From Salvelinus alpinus (taxonomy: Eukaryota > Chordata > Actinopteri > Salmoniformes > Salmonidae): a stretch of 64,000 nt of DNA. Positions 25,427 through 38,300 of the stretch are shown piece by piece; within the stretch, counting starts at the first letter, position 1; every line of letters starts with the position of its first letter. The stretch covers positions 30,740,788-30,804,787 of the forward strand of contig NC_092090.1 of NCBI RefSeq assembly GCF_045679555.1, given 5' to 3'. A program made the position numbers and the translations under genes. The notes below the pieces were generated by a model. The model had not been told where the DNA came from. It searched no databases and saw nothing but the letters and a program-made list of their open reading frames with translations.

Positions 25427-26185
25427 TCTGCAATACAGATCATGATGCAGTTACAACAAAAAACAAGGCATTAAAAAAAATACCAATACAGTTATATTAC
25501 TTTAGACAAATAAAAGTACACATGCGTCTCAAAGGGAACTTCGCAGTATAACCCTATAACATAGAAACAATGAAGACTTTTCCATGTCATACCCACAGAG
25601 CATCAAGTAGCTAGGCCTACAAACACCTATTATACATTTGTTTCAAGAGTGATATTTAGACACCTTCTCCATAATCTAAGTGAGAAAAAAATAGGTTGGT
25701 TGAGCATCTTTACCAAAGACTAGGACTCACTGCCTTGCTCAAAACATCTGATTGATTAGCTAACTAGGTAACGTTAGCTAGATAACTGAGGTTAGCAAAT
25801 TAGCTAGCTAGTCGAGCTTGCTAGCGCACTGTCCACAAAGTTCCAGTTGGTGAGTTTGTCACTGATAACTGTTATTTCTTCAATCAGAATATGAAGATGT
25901 GGCATTGAAAAACTCCCTCGCAAGTAATTTTACCAATCAACTAGCTACAGTTTTGGGCCTTGTTTCTTTGAGGCAACAGTGAGAGCGAGTACACATGGTG
26001 ACATGTCATGGCTGTTAGGTAGCAAGCGAACTGGCTAGCATGCTCCTCTCCAATACATTATTTGCTGTCCAATTTTAGGTTAAGGGTAAGACAAATATTT
26101 GAAGGGAATGCCTACGTTATGGTGCCGTGTTGGACTTATTTTCACAGGGTGTATATGTACTAAATTTCCTTTAGAAGACACTCAC

Positions 26186-26243
26186 TTGACACGGAGAAAG
26201 CAGATGCGTGTTCACGACGAGATTTGCACAGGCGGAAAGGAAG
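26186..26243 (-). other. rplp2: rplp2 non-coding exon 1 with 5'TOP start
   Basis: On the minus strand CTTCCTTTCCGCC begins at 26243. It is a C followed by a pyrimidine run, the 5'TOP motif of ribosomal protein mRNAs that gives mTOR/LARP1-dependent translation. The exon ends GTCAA|GTGAGT at 26186. Intron 1 (26185-25428) separates it from the exon holding the start codon. Confidence 0.75.
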
Positions 26244-26249
26244 TTCCAA

Positions 26250-26820
26250 AGCAGGGGGGAAACGGAAAAACGCTTGATGGGCGGGGAAATCGAATGAATT
26301 TTGATTGGAGGAGAAAATTCACAACAGGGTGCACTTGATTTGCAAGGCGAAGTGAGGAGATGGTCCGGAGGCCGGGCGGCGGCAACACAATGAAAAATGT
26401 CAGATTTTTTTTTTTTTAGGGAAACTGGAATCACTACATGGTGATAATGATACGCCCCATGTAAGTGATTGGGCCACTGTTCAGTCCAGCAAAGTGCCAT
26501 TGACTCTCAGTGGTCAATAACTGGACGGACGGAGCTGGGACTGTGCTGTGACCATAGAACAGACACCTAATTTGGACTACATTAGTACCAACATAGTGCC
26601 ATACTCTATGAAATGGTACATAACCCTTACTATAGTACCATTCTTGCCTCTGGCAATATGACATAATATGGCATCTTCAAAAGTTATCAAACAAAAAATG
26701 TGGGTCTCCTAAACAAAAAGGATGTTAAAACTACACGTGTTAAAGGAATTACACAATATAATTTATGGTAGTATTATTTAAGTTGAGAATAAAAATAAGC
26801 AAATTAAAACATTTTTCATG
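26250..26820. other. rplp2 promoter side and spacer
   Basis: No TATA box is evident upstream of the rplp2 TOP start, as is usual for ribosomal protein genes. A T run is at 26407-26420. Nothing else was recognised. Confidence 0.35.
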
Positions 26821-29207
26821 GTATAATTTATTTTGTGCAGTTTTTGTAACACAATAAACAATACAAATCAACAGAATAACCTGAGAGCAGCACATTTTGT
26901 AAGTAGACCTAACAGTCCAGAACAAGCAAACATTCAATATGATATCAAATAGTTCTCATAAATGTTGCAAGTTTGGTCTTGGTACTCAAAACAAGAATAT
27001 AACACGGTCAGAAAAGGAATACAAATAATTTCAGGATTTTTTTCTCTCATGAAAATCCCTTGTAAAAAATTAAAATATCAAAAGAAAACACCTAGAAAAA
27101 TATTCTATTGACCCTTCCAAAATATAAGAGGGTAGAAACCTGAGGGGTGTTTCACAAAGCTCTAGGAATTGGCAAGGTAACTGTCCTGAACATTCTGTTG
27201 AAACCATTCATGTCAGTCACAAGGACAACATTTCAGTAATCATACTAAGGGGCAAGCTGACATGTAACCAACTTGCTATGGGGTGCCAAATCTGTTAAGC
27301 CTTTGCTTAATTTACACATCTTTTTAAAAGAATGAATAGAACATAGAATAATTTGTTTATGAAGTGAAGAAAACTTTAGAGTGAAGGAAATACAAAATGT
27401 TTCATGATTTAGAAGAATACATTTTATTCAATTCAGCAAAAAAAACATTAAATCTAATTTTATCAATATAACTGGAATTGCACAGTACATTCACGAGTGA
27501 CCATCATAAGATAAAATACAAACTATGCTATTCAGGTGAAAATTAACATAATATCTGGAATTTAAATCAAATTAAGTTCACATCTTAAAGGGATAGTTCA
27601 CCCAAATGGGACATGTACCTAATTTTATAGCTCAACAAGTAGTTATTCGAACCTGTAAGTCAGCAACCAAAAATATGGCTTTGTTAACTCAACCACAGCT
27701 TAGCAACAGCATAGCAACGTTATTGGTCTTTATTATGAACTGTATTAATGAAGGTGGGTTTCACATACCAGTAGATTACATGCATGTTTTAATGCATGCC
27801 ATTCAATAATGAGTTTACTCACGTTGAAAGATAGCAGGTAGCACCCTATTTCAAACAACCATGCTGGTGGTAGTGCAATACTGTCTTTTTCTCATTTATA
27901 CTTTCTGGAAACATCAGTTGATGTTGGACAACAATGGCATGTTTTTGTCGTTGCTGCGACAAGTTGGCCGACCTACTGTAAACCCACCTTGAATGAGTTG
28001 GCCACACCGTTGAAGTGTGAATAAAGCAAAGTAACTCAAAGAAATTAAAAACTAAAATTACCATGGGAAAGCAGCATTCTTGGGGAATCTCAAAATCCAC
28101 TGACCCTGTTCGTGAAATACCCCTCTGGTTTCAAAAGGTTCTGACTTATTGCTCTTTTGAAATATTTAAAATGTCAGGTTTGCCTCAGGTCTCAAAATTG
28201 TATACTGTCCCCCCTTACAGTCATAAGGGGAAAAGGTTATCTGAATTTTAAAAGAGAGCACAGCATCTTAGAAAGCCTTCTCCCAGCCCACTGAAAACCT
28301 ACGCATTTGAATAATCTAAATGATTCATGGGAAGCAAAAGCTAGAAGTTGCTGAATATTTTATGAGACAGCAAAATCTTTTTTTAAAGTTTGTAAGACAG
28401 TGAAAACATCAGCACGAGGTTAAAAATAAATTCAGCGAATGTATTATTTAATTCCTTAACAATTTAGAATTTAGATTAGAATACTAAACACAGATCTACC
28501 AAAACGATCACACCTGTTATTTTCAGGAGGGAAAAAACGAAACAGAGACAATGGTAAAACATAACAGTCTCCATTTAGCCTTCATATACTGGTAAACACA
28601 AAATGTCTATATCAATTTACACACAACACACAATTCCTTCAATAATATTTATTCTATACCGCTTATATCCCAAATGTATTCTATTACTACCAGTTTCTTC
28701 TCGCTCTCAAAAATAGCAGGTGTGACGTTTGCGTTCCTGCAAATGCTTGGTAAACATGGCATTGAAGTGTTGAATCATCTGAGCTTAGTTTTGTAATTTG
28801 AATGACAGTACAAGTTCAAATACATTTGTATTGCCCTGAGGCACTTTATAAAGGCTGTACTAAAATAAAAAAATACCACCTCTTCAATCAATGAACCTCT
28901 GTGGTGGGTCTCACAGGTCCTCAAACGGCATCCAATATGTCAGTCCAAAATGTAATGCATATGTAAAGCGTGAATGACCAACTACTTGTAGAAATATGAT
29001 AAATCTAGTGTTTGCCTTGAGTCGTGGTGTGGAGGACAGTGTCAGAAGTTGAAGGGGTAGGTTGTAGAAAAGGTAGAAATATAATATATGTGGATACAAA
29101 CTAAACGTAGTGTGCTAAGTTTTAGATGAAGGTTAAAATTGTGACTGGGACAAATGGCTGGAAGAGGGTAAAAGATAAGGGAATTGTGTGCCAGTGATGA
29201 AAAAACA
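26821..29207 (-). other. lin7c: Probable long 3'UTR of lin7c
   Basis: AT-rich, gene-free sequence directly downstream of the lin7c stop. AATAAA signals on the minus strand occur at several places, for example at 26832-26827 and near 28650. Long 3'UTRs are usual for lin7c in vertebrates. The exact end is not known. A hAT-like repeat end (TTAAAGGGATAGTTCACCC) occurs at about 27587-27605. Confidence 0.4.
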
Positions 29208-32200
29208 CTATTGGGGATAGCTGTTCTGTTGCCGGTGCTTTGCAGACCTCATCTTCTCAAAGCGGGATTCCATTTCCTCAAGGACTTTAGGAGTGTACCT
29301 GACCACCAGCTTCACAGTGCCCTGGGCAGCTTTGAGAAGCTCCACAGCTTTCTCATGGTGCTCCCCCTCCACACTCTGGAAAGAAAGAGATAAAAGGAGG
29401 ATTAATTAAAATAACAAACAAAATTAGGTGACTGAATATGATAAATGTATATTGATAGTGGCCATGTCCGAAATCTGGTTTGCCTGCTATTTACTTACAC
29501 TGCATACTGTGTACTAATCATACTACTTAGAACGTTGGGTTTAGTAAAAACAAATGCAGTAAGCAAAATATAACAGCATACTAGGCTCATCCTACATCAT
29601 CTAATGCGCAATTGCGTTGATTCCCTACATTCATTCATTTCGGTACAGCTCGTCTCCTCAGCTGTTTATCAACTGTTGTCAGACACACGTGGGCCTCGAA
29701 ATACGATTTTCTTCCTCAAGCGTGCAGCAAATTCTACTAGATAAAAATCCAAAATGAGTAGGACATCCTGGAATTTTTAAAGCATACTCAATTTTCAAAA
29801 TTTCACATACCACTACAACAACAAAGAAATCTGCCTTCCCAAAATGCCTACTATTTAGAACGCAGGTACGGGTATTCGGACACAGCCAGAGACTGCATAA
29901 ACAACACGTACCACCCCATTGACAGAAAGAAGCTGGTCGCCTCTCTTGAGGCCCCCGTGGCGGTCGGCGATTCCCCCAGGAATGATGCGTGAGATGTAAA
30001 TAGGAGAGTTCTGTTCCTTCCCTCCCATTATATTGAAGCCAAGTCCTTCCTCCGTCTTAGGCAGCTCCACCACGCGAGGGTGTGAGTGCCCCTCACTGGC
30101 CGCAAACGCTGCAACAGTGGCCTACAAGGCAAGAGAGAAAAAGGTTGTTAACCCAGAGTTGCCTACAGAGTTGTTGTTTAATATTGGTTGTTGTTGTTGT
30201 GACATACCTTGGCTGTGGCATTGGCCCTGACTTCAGGGCTACTATTAATGTCCACTGTCTCATACACATGTTCATACACCTAAGGAGTTGTTTAGAAAAG
30301 GCAGAAAGAAGGTTAGTCAAATGCAAACTGCTAAGCTAAATGACTTCCTTCAAAAAGTCTGGCATGTTAAAAATGGTAATCCTGGTAGTTCTTGCTGTCC
30401 AGGGTTCCAAGCTATTAATTAATCCTCAAACTGGATAGCTCATTTTATAATCACAACACTACATTGAAAATAATGCTTTATGATACACTGAAGGAATGAC
30501 AAATCTTACATCAGAAGTCAACTAACTAGTCCATAGGCAGCAATCAAACATTTCATGTTTTATAGGCCTGTCTGTGTCAGCCCCATCTCACACAAGTACA
30601 CAAATCAGAGCCTGGAGGTCCAGAGTACTGCTGGCTATTTTTTTCCACTCACCTGGTGCCCCAGGTCTGAATCAATCACACTGATTGGAGGGTGAGAATG
30701 AAAATCAGCAGTACTTCTGGCCTTCAGGTCCAGATTTGGCCAAATTAGTTGAATTTTGAAGGGTGTGATGGGCATTTAATGGCATAGTCTCAGCTCACCT
30801 CTCGCACAGCATTACAGAACTCGCTCTGCAAGACCCTTTGCAGTGCCTGCAGTTTCTGGGGTGGCACTTCCCCTGTCCTCTGGAGCTTGTCAAGCAATTC
30901 AATGGCTCGAGAAATGTCTGTGGGGAGAAAACATGGAGACCACCCACCGTCAGAGATCTTACCAATAATTTACATTGATTTAAAGACTTTGGTTTGGGAA
31001 ATAATTGCTTGAGGCAGAGGATCTAACACTCCAGCACAAGAGTAATGGAGTCTGTTGGTTTTGATTTTGTAGATTGATGCAGTAAATCTGTCCATGCACA
31101 GGGTATTACAATACAGGCATAGCTGATCATTACCAAATCTTCATCACACTGCTTGTAAACACATGGTAGAATTCAACATAGTAACAGTCTGGGCTTTAGG
31201 GCGCAAAATTTTCAAATTAACCTAGCAAGCTACTGAGCTACATACTAGACGCTGAACTTTTGTTTGGGTGCAACTGCTAACATTACTAGGAAGCTACAAA
31301 CTACCAGTGGTGGAAAAAGTACCCATTTGTCATACTTGAGTAAAAGTAAAGATACCTTAATAGAAAACGACAAGTAAAAGTCACCCAGTAAAATAGTACT
31401 TGAGTAAAAGTCTAAAAGTATCTGGGTTTAACTATACTTAAGTATAAAAAGTAAATTGAATTGCTAAAATATACGTATCAAAAGTAAAAGTATTAATAAT
31501 TTCAAATGACTTACATTATGCAAACCAGATGACACAATTTTTGTATTTATGGATAGCCAGGGGCACACTACAACACTCACACATTAACTTACAAACAAAG
31601 CATTTGTGTTTAGTGAGTCCGCCAGATTAGAGGCAGTAGGGATGACCAGGGTATGTTCTCTTGATAAACGTGTGAATTTGACCTTTTCCTGTCAAAATGC
31701 AACCAGTACTTTTGGGTGTCAGGGAAAATGTATGGGGTAAAAAGTACATTATTTTCTTTAGAAATGTAGTGAAGTAAAAAAATGTGGCAAAAATATGAAT
31801 AGTAAAGTACAGATAGCCCCAAAAACGACTTAAAATACTTTTAAGTAGTACTTTAAAGTATTTGTACTTAAGTACCACTGCAAACTACCTACTACCAGCC
31901 TTGAGGATGGCTATCTTGTTAGCTAAATTAGCTAACCTTAGCTGGCTACAACATTAGCAACTCAGCCCATCTGTCTTTCTGAAAACTAAAGCGGATTATA
32001 TTGGAATAATCTATTTTTCTTTCGACTTTTGAGAGATGATTGTACATGGGCTAGTTATTTCTAAATTAAATGACTTGCGCTAACGTTAGTTAGCTAACTA
32101 AATTAAATTCCAGATTAGCTACCGTTAACTAGCTAGCCATCTGTTAAGCTTGTGTGTGTATTTTCATAATTTTAACTATTATTATTGATCAAGCAATCTG

Positions 32201-32255
32201 TGTAATTTGACGTTTTACCTCTTTCCAGTCGAACAGGTTCCCCCAAAGACGCCAT
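29208..32255 (-). CDS. lin7c: Lin-7 homolog C (Veli-3/MALS-3)
   Basis: Coding exons 32255-32219, 30917-30799, 30279-30208, 30121-29912 and 29375-29208 join in frame to 201 residues (human LIN7C has 197). An L27 domain (about residues 10-65, [13 protein letters not shown]...) pairs with CASK/MPP-type partners. The PDZ domain (about 93-175) has the GLGF carboxylate-binding loop and [23 protein letters not shown]. The protein works at cell junctions and synapses as part of the LIN-2/LIN-7/LIN-10 scaffold that sorts channels and receptors. The C-terminus, HRQQNSYPQ, differs slightly from mammals. A hAT-type element lies in intron 1. The head-to-tail arrangement upstream of which bdnf lies matches other vertebrates. 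Confidence 0.96.
31305..31880. mobile_element. hAT-type non-autonomous element in lin7c intron 1
   Basis: The ends are CAGTGGTGGAAAAAGTAC and, on the other strand, CAGTGGTACTTAAGTAC. The flanking 8-bp direct repeat CAAACTAC (31297-31304 and 31881-31888) is perfect, the size made by hAT transposases. The interior is non-coding and rich in AGTAAAAGT-type repeats. Confidence 0.88.
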
Positions 32256-32259
32256 AATA

Positions 32260-33370
32260 GCCTAAATCCGGCACTGTTCCGGAGAAATTATCAGGCTAGC
32301 AAAATATCCACTCGGCGATAAACAGATTTGAGCTGTATTGACGGGGATTGTTGTTGCGTCAAGGACACGCAATCCGCGCAATATACGGTCGATGTGCCAA
32401 ATCCAAGATGGGGGAAAAACTGAGAAGTCATATATCACTGAAGTTTTGTTTGATATTTTAGAAAATGTGGTGTCCTAAATGTATAACCTGCAATATTTAC
32501 AGCTTTTTAATGGTTATTTAAATTATAGATATTAATGTATAGTTATTAAAATGTTTTATCTGATCATTATTCATAACCCAAATTGAATTATTTGTAAATG
32601 TCTTCGTAAACCTACAATGTTGCTTCAATATGTTTAAAACCGTAATTTTGATCTCTGTCAGTGCTTGTATAATGTATGCATTTCTATTGACTAATTTCCA
32701 CTTCTCACAGCAATAGGGCATTTGTTTTCTGAAAGCTGAAACACTACATAGGCCTATTACTCATTACTATCTATTAAACTGTGTTACCTTATCATAACGG
32801 CAAAACTGAGGACATAGACTGTTGACCCAATGTTTATGTTTTTGTTGTGATAGGAGACTTGTAAACACATTATGTAGGCCTATACTTTGGTAGGATACCT
32901 CAAATGATGTTTAGAAAAGTGATTTTTCTCTCATAAAATGCAATTTCATGAGTACTATAGATATATACAAGAATTGAAGTGCTATTTGTGTGTGAAAATC
33001 TTACGGAATATACCTTGAATGCACTTTTATTGTTATATTTTATTATCACAATTAGGCATATTTTGGTATCCTTTGTGAGAGAATGTTGACCATCCATTTC
33101 TAGGCATGGGACACCTACCTGTGTCGATGGGATAGGGTTGAGATGGCCCATCCAAGGAATTCACCAGTCAAGGATCCTGTCTTCAGGGTTGAAAACTTTG
33201 AATGTACTCATCATTAAGCTCTCAGAGGCCATCAAGGATCAGTTTGTAGCCTAGGCTATACGACGTAGACTTATGGGCCTTCTATATGTTCTGATTCTTT
33301 GTGTTGTTGATTGAGTATATATTGAGGCTTTTATAACCAAGCCAATGCTGATGAAAATAAAATCTATCTG
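32260..33370. other. lin7c promoter side and spacer to bdnf
   Basis: Just upstream of the lin7c start, 32256-32400 is richer in CpG (GGACACGCAATCCGCGCAATATACGG within 32365-32390) and is probably the promoter. No TATA box is obvious. The rest is AT-rich with nothing recognised. Confidence 0.4.
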
Positions 33371-33422
<52 letters not shown>

Positions 33423-33423
33423 G
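33371..33423 (+). repeat. (GTCT)n microsatellite
   Basis: About 13 uninterrupted tetranucleotide units, directly followed by the MITE at 33428. Confidence 0.97.
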
Positions 33424-33427
33424 CTTT

Positions 33428-33553
33428 AGGAGGACGGGCTCATTGTAATGGCTGTAATGGTATAAATGGAACATAGTCAAACATGCGGTTTCCATATGTT
33501 TTGATACCATTCCATTTATTCCATTCCAGCCATTACAATGAGCCTGTCCTCCT
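33428..33553. mobile_element. Fold-back MITE
   Basis: The left arm AGGAGGACGGGCTCATTG continues into TAATGGCTG and is mirrored on the right (CAGCCATTACAATGAGCC then TGTCCTCCT), with few mismatches over about 30 bp. It is related to the MITE at 3776-3912. Confidence 0.8.
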
Positions 33554-34482
33554 CTAGCTCTTCCCACCAGCCTCATCTGGTCTGCATGCATGCAGGCAGA
33601 CAGGCAGGTACGTAGGTAGGTATGCATGTAGGAAGGTAGGTATTTATGTATCTGTCTGCTGATCTGTCTGGCCATCCATCCGTCCATGTTTTCCTCTAAT
33701 GTTTATGCAGTGTAACTAGAAATGTAGGGTTCAAACTTTATTGACATTGGTTTTGTTTTTCAGTTGCCTATAGTCATTTTTATTTATTCAAATATTTCAA
33801 TTTAATATTGCAAACAACTTCACAACATACAAAATGAATTATATTAATCCAGAAACATATGTCAATGAATAAATTTTATATATATATATATTCTTATATT
33901 TTGTCCTCTGGTGGGGATAAAAAAATAAACAGCAAAGCTTTGACAACAGCACCTTGACATAGTATGTAATTCCAACATTACCTTGAGAAGTTTAGAACAG
34001 TAAACAGATAAAGTACTGAGGAGGAAACCCTTACTGTTGAGTATGTAAACGGAATGTTTTGGTCGGTATCATATCCTTTTTTCTTAGGTGGACAAATTCT
34101 CAATTCACAATTGAAGCAGCATGCAAGTTTTTTTTATGGAACTCGTCCTCACCCTCTCCCTCATTCTCATCACTCTTTTCCTTCTTTCTCACATTCTTGG
34201 CAACGTAAACAAACCACAATGTCTTGAGGAATGTGATATAGTAATTTAAACTGGGCGCAAATGACTGATCAGATCTTTTTTTAATTGTTTACAAGGTCAT
34301 GAATATGTTCAATAAATAGACTGTAGTATCACTTTTACTGTATAAACGTCATCTTTTTTTACATGCAGTCCATAAAATTTTCATTTGACGGAATAATTTA
34401 CCCTGTTATGTATATATACAAATAGATATTTTCTCTTTACTCTCTTTTTTAAACTCTCAATAAAATCTATACATTATATACA

Positions 34483-35292
34483 CTATCTTCCTCTTTTAAT
34501 GGTCAATGTGCATACACATGATGTGTCTATCCTTATAAACCGCCAGCCAATCTTCTTTTTGCTATCCATGGTGAGCGCTCGCACGTAGGACTGGGTTGTC
34601 CTGCATTGGGAGTTATAATGCCTCTTGTCTATTCCACGGCAGCCCTCCTTTGTGTACCCCATAGGGTTACATTTGGTCTCATAAAAGTATTGCTTCAGTT
34701 GGCCATTGGGGACAGGGACCTTTTCCAGGACGGTAACGGTCTGCCCAGACATGTCTATTGCTGTCTTTTTGTCCACAGCTGTCACCCACTGGCTAATACT
34801 ATCACACACACTCAGCTCTCCACGCCGCGACGGGTCAGAATGCCGCCGTACCCTCATGGACATGTTAGCGGCGTCCAGGTAGTTTTTGTATTCCTCCAGG
34901 AGAAAAAGCAGCGGTGGCTCTAAAGGCACTTGGTTGCTGATCATCACCCGCGATGCATACAGGTCGACATCCTTGGTCTCCGTGGTGACCACAGAGGAAG
35001 GACCCCCTCCTCCCTGGCCCTTGTCAGCCCCAGGCCCCAGCTGAGATGCTTCTCCTTCCACCTCCAAGAGCTCCTCAATCACCTGCTCAAACGTGTCTGT
35101 GAGCGAGGGCAGTCCCCCATGCTGGCCCGGCCCACCCCCGCTCTGTGGAGTCCCGTGGCCCTGGCCGACCGTCACTGCAGCACCCAAGTAGCCTTCCGTT
35201 CGGTGGCCCCTTATACCAGGGGCGTCTCTCATGGGAGCAGCTCTCATGCAACTGAAGTACGAAATAACCATAGTAAGGAACAGGATGGTCAT
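34483..35292 (-). CDS. bdnf: Brain-derived neurotrophic factor precursor
   Basis: A single coding exon gives 269 residues from [14 protein letters not shown] signal peptide (about 1-18) is followed by a prodomain with conserved [14 protein letters not shown] and [26 protein letters not shown]. The N-glycosylation site is N143. Furin-type cleavage follows R150 (RVRR|HSDP) to release a 119-residue mature neurotrophin. Its six cystine-knot cysteines are C163, C208, C218, C230, C259 and C261. Mature BDNF activates TrkB and p75NTR. The prodomain has a Gly/Gln-rich insertion (about 43-60 and 88-100) compared with mammals, and the mature part is nearly unchanged. The upstream acceptor CTCTCTCTAG|TTCCACC is at 35313. 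Candidate poly(A) signals on the minus strand are at 33742-33737 and 33788-33779. Confidence 0.98.
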   Translation of the reverse strand: MTILFLTMVISYFSCMRAAPMRDAPGIRGHRTEGYLGAAVTVGQGHGTPQSGGGPGQHGGLPSLTDTFEQVIEELLEVEGEASQLGPGADKGQGGGGPSSVVTTETKDVDLYASRVMISNQVPLEPPLLFLLEEYKNYLDAANMSMRVRRHSDPSRRGELSVCDSISQWVTAVDKKTAIDMSGQTVTVLEKVPVPNGQLKQYFYETKCNPMGYTKEGCRGIDKRHYNSQCRTTQSYVRALTMDSKKKIGWRFIRIDTSCVCTLTIKRGR

Positions 35293-35313
35293 CACTCTTC
35301 TAACCTGGTGGAA
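35293..35313 (-). other. bdnf: bdnf coding exon leader, translatable from upstream
   Basis: The 21 bases before the ATG read in frame as FHQVRRV. An upstream exon ending in ATG would therefore add eight residues (MFHQVRRV) before MTIL, as known for exon-I transcripts of mammalian BDNF. Confidence 0.8.
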
Positions 35314-38300
35314 CTAGAGAGAGAGAGAAAGAGAGAGCAGAGAGAAGGATGAGAGGGGAGAGAGAATGAAATGAAGTGCAATTCATATGTATATAATCTT
35401 ATGTAGCTATATTATGTATTATATAATATATCAACAGTTTTCTTCAATTGAGTTATCAGAGTTGTGTGCTTATACAATATACTGTTTATAATACACTCAT
35501 TATTACAGTATTCCATAATATCTCAAGGTTGGATCACAATCTAATTGTGTTCCTTTCAGTTATTACTAAGCACCATTAGATGATGCACGCCTACCATCTC
35601 CCCCCATTACTACCAAAGTATCACATTTCTCCTCCAGCTGCAAAGAAAGCCAACAGTCTGACACCACCATGAGTGCCCACTACTACTTGGCCAACTTGCA
35701 AATAACAGTATAAGTAATTACCATACATTCTTGTGAATTCCATTTTCTGTTTCCTCATACAACGTTACAATATTTCCCACAAAGGCCCCAGAAGCAACAT
35801 TAAGGGCTGCTGACACCAGCGTTTTCAACTGAGGCCAAGTTTTTTCAGACTGGGAGTGGATGTGGCTAGGCATCATGCTTTAAGTGTCAAAGCATTACAT
35901 TGCTAATTATCTCCTAATGGTCCATCCTATTATGAAGTGCAACCCAATATATCATTATTTTCTCTTCTTCAACAACAACAAACAACAACAATTTTTTAAA
36001 CAATTATGTTAAACTAATAATGAAACTACAGTATGTCTTCATCATAATCATCATCATCACTATTATCATCATCATTATCTTTCTTATATTTGATGTTGTT
36101 ATCCAAGGTTGGCATGTACTGTATCATAAACGCTATGTGGCCTGAATACTTTTTTCAGTGTAGCTATAGAACAGGCAAGTTATATCATGTTTCCAATCCA
36201 ATGCCATGTATTGTAGCCTAACACGTTTCATGTGTTATCCTGACTTCACACCACATTTCCCACAGGGTTAATAGAGACTTATTGATCGATTGATTGGTTG
36301 AATACATGAGTGTTTCTGACTAGGTTCAGATAAGTGACTGTTCATTTTGTGTGATTTTGCAAAAGGCAACCAATCTTTGATGTAATATTACCATTAATAT
36401 GCTAAACTTGATAGGGTCAAATTGGGAGCAGGATTTATTAAGGGACATAGAGATGTATAAATAAAGGAATGCTGAGAGTGAGCAGTAGCGCTAGCAGAGA
36501 CTGAGAGAGAGTCAGTAAAGTACTGGTTAGAAAAGTGAAGAGAGGTAATGTGCTTGCATCCTGACACACTCACGTACCCCTTCTATCAGATGCATACTCT
36601 GTACAGCTGCTCACATAAATTTGGTAAACAGACATTGCAAGGGAAAGAATGCCACAAGGGCCCAACAGAGCCAAAATATATCAATATACACACACACCCT
36701 CATCCTCATCCTTCACCCCTAGCTCACAATAGCATCTCTTACCTTTATGCCCTATGAGTCACAGCAATTCAACATATCCACGGACATCCCAGACCCAGAG
36801 TCAAACATATGAAAACAACCACATTATAAGAAACCTAGCTCTTGCTCTCCAGAGGGGTGCATTTAAAAATAGCCACGGCAGGGCTTTGACTGCACTCTGC
36901 ATGCCGCCCTCCTTGTATCCCGAACCTGATGCAGGAATACGTTCCAAGCAGATCCGCTCCCCCACCAGACATTGTGGCGGACGGAAGGACCTTAGCAGAA
37001 GGGAGGGGCAGATCCCACCTAAAAAGCATTTGTTTCATTCTTAATTGGCGTCTGGGGCCACGGCTGCGATTAGCCAACGCCACGGTGACTGCCATAGAGA
37101 TATTGCATCTATAAATAGGCGTGCTGGGAGTCTCACAGTCTCGATTGAGAATATCACATCCTTCTCCTTAATGAGCCGCTGAGTCCCCAAGCTCAGTGAC
37201 GTGTTTCTCCAGAGTGTGAGTGTGTGTTAGAGGGAAGGGAGGGGATGGAGGAGGAGAGGAAAGGAGGGCTTGGTTTGTACGTGTTTGCAGGGGGATGGGG
37301 ACATCTTTCCTCCTACCGACAAGACAACCTTGGAGACAAAACATAGCCAAGCAAACATAGATGAGCAGGAAATCATTCCAACATTTTCTCAATATTGAAA
37401 TTTGTAAATAATTATTCATAAGAGGTAATCCTTTATCATCCTATAAAGTGTTCCTGTGACCTGTCAAATCCCGTCATTAGGCTGCCCCAATGATCAAGGA
37501 AAACAAATCCATGGACTGAAATCCCATCACACTGCTTATTGATACATGAACTGATTGGGGGTCCATCTTCATGTAGAAGATGCTGCAGCAGAGGTAGTAG
37601 TCCTTCTTCCCTGATGGATCGCTGGGGCTAAGTTGCAGTAACAGGGGGTGGGGAGTCAGTGCAGGCGTCATTTCGCGGCATAACAACCACAGATGACGTC
37701 TCTCCCAGGTCTCCATAGGGGACAGGATGGAGGGGAGGTGTTTTGGGGGCAGTGCCACTCATCAGTGTGCAATTGCCTGCCAGTCCTCTGGGCCTCCTCA
37801 CACCGGGAACAACAAATAATTTTATTTCTAACTCGGCTATTTCCTGTTTCCATCAGGAAAATCAATATGGCTTATGCTCTCAATCAACATCCTGTTAAAA
37901 TGCAATCTAGCCGATGAATCACTTTATTGCTGTGGGACTGGCTCAGAATAACAGTACTCTCTGAGACCTATCTAATTCAAACCAAAGTAAAAGTGATTCT
38001 CACCATGGCTGGTATGTTCTCATTTACTATATCAGATTTGAGAATATCTTCAGCTCTGAATTGGATTTTACGGTCCAATTTCTTTTTATCTCCAGGTAAT
38101 CAGTACACTGATATTTAATTATCATGTACTGGATATGTACAGTATGGTGTGGAAGAGAACAATCAAACTTCCACACTCTATCCAGCCATAACATATTCCG
38201 TAAAATCAAGATTTACATCAATAAAATCAGTCCTTTACAGTTGCATTTGGTGCATTCAGAACGTTCATAGATAAAAGTTGACGGATTTCTACGTAGTGGC

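Noticed and set aside
30041-30339. ORFs opposite lin7c exons
   Set aside because: They are antisense to confirmed coding exons with no independent support.
34606-35352. Plus-strand ORFs of 105 and 140 residues opposite bdnf
   Set aside because: They are shadows of the conserved bdnf coding exon, with no domain or start context.
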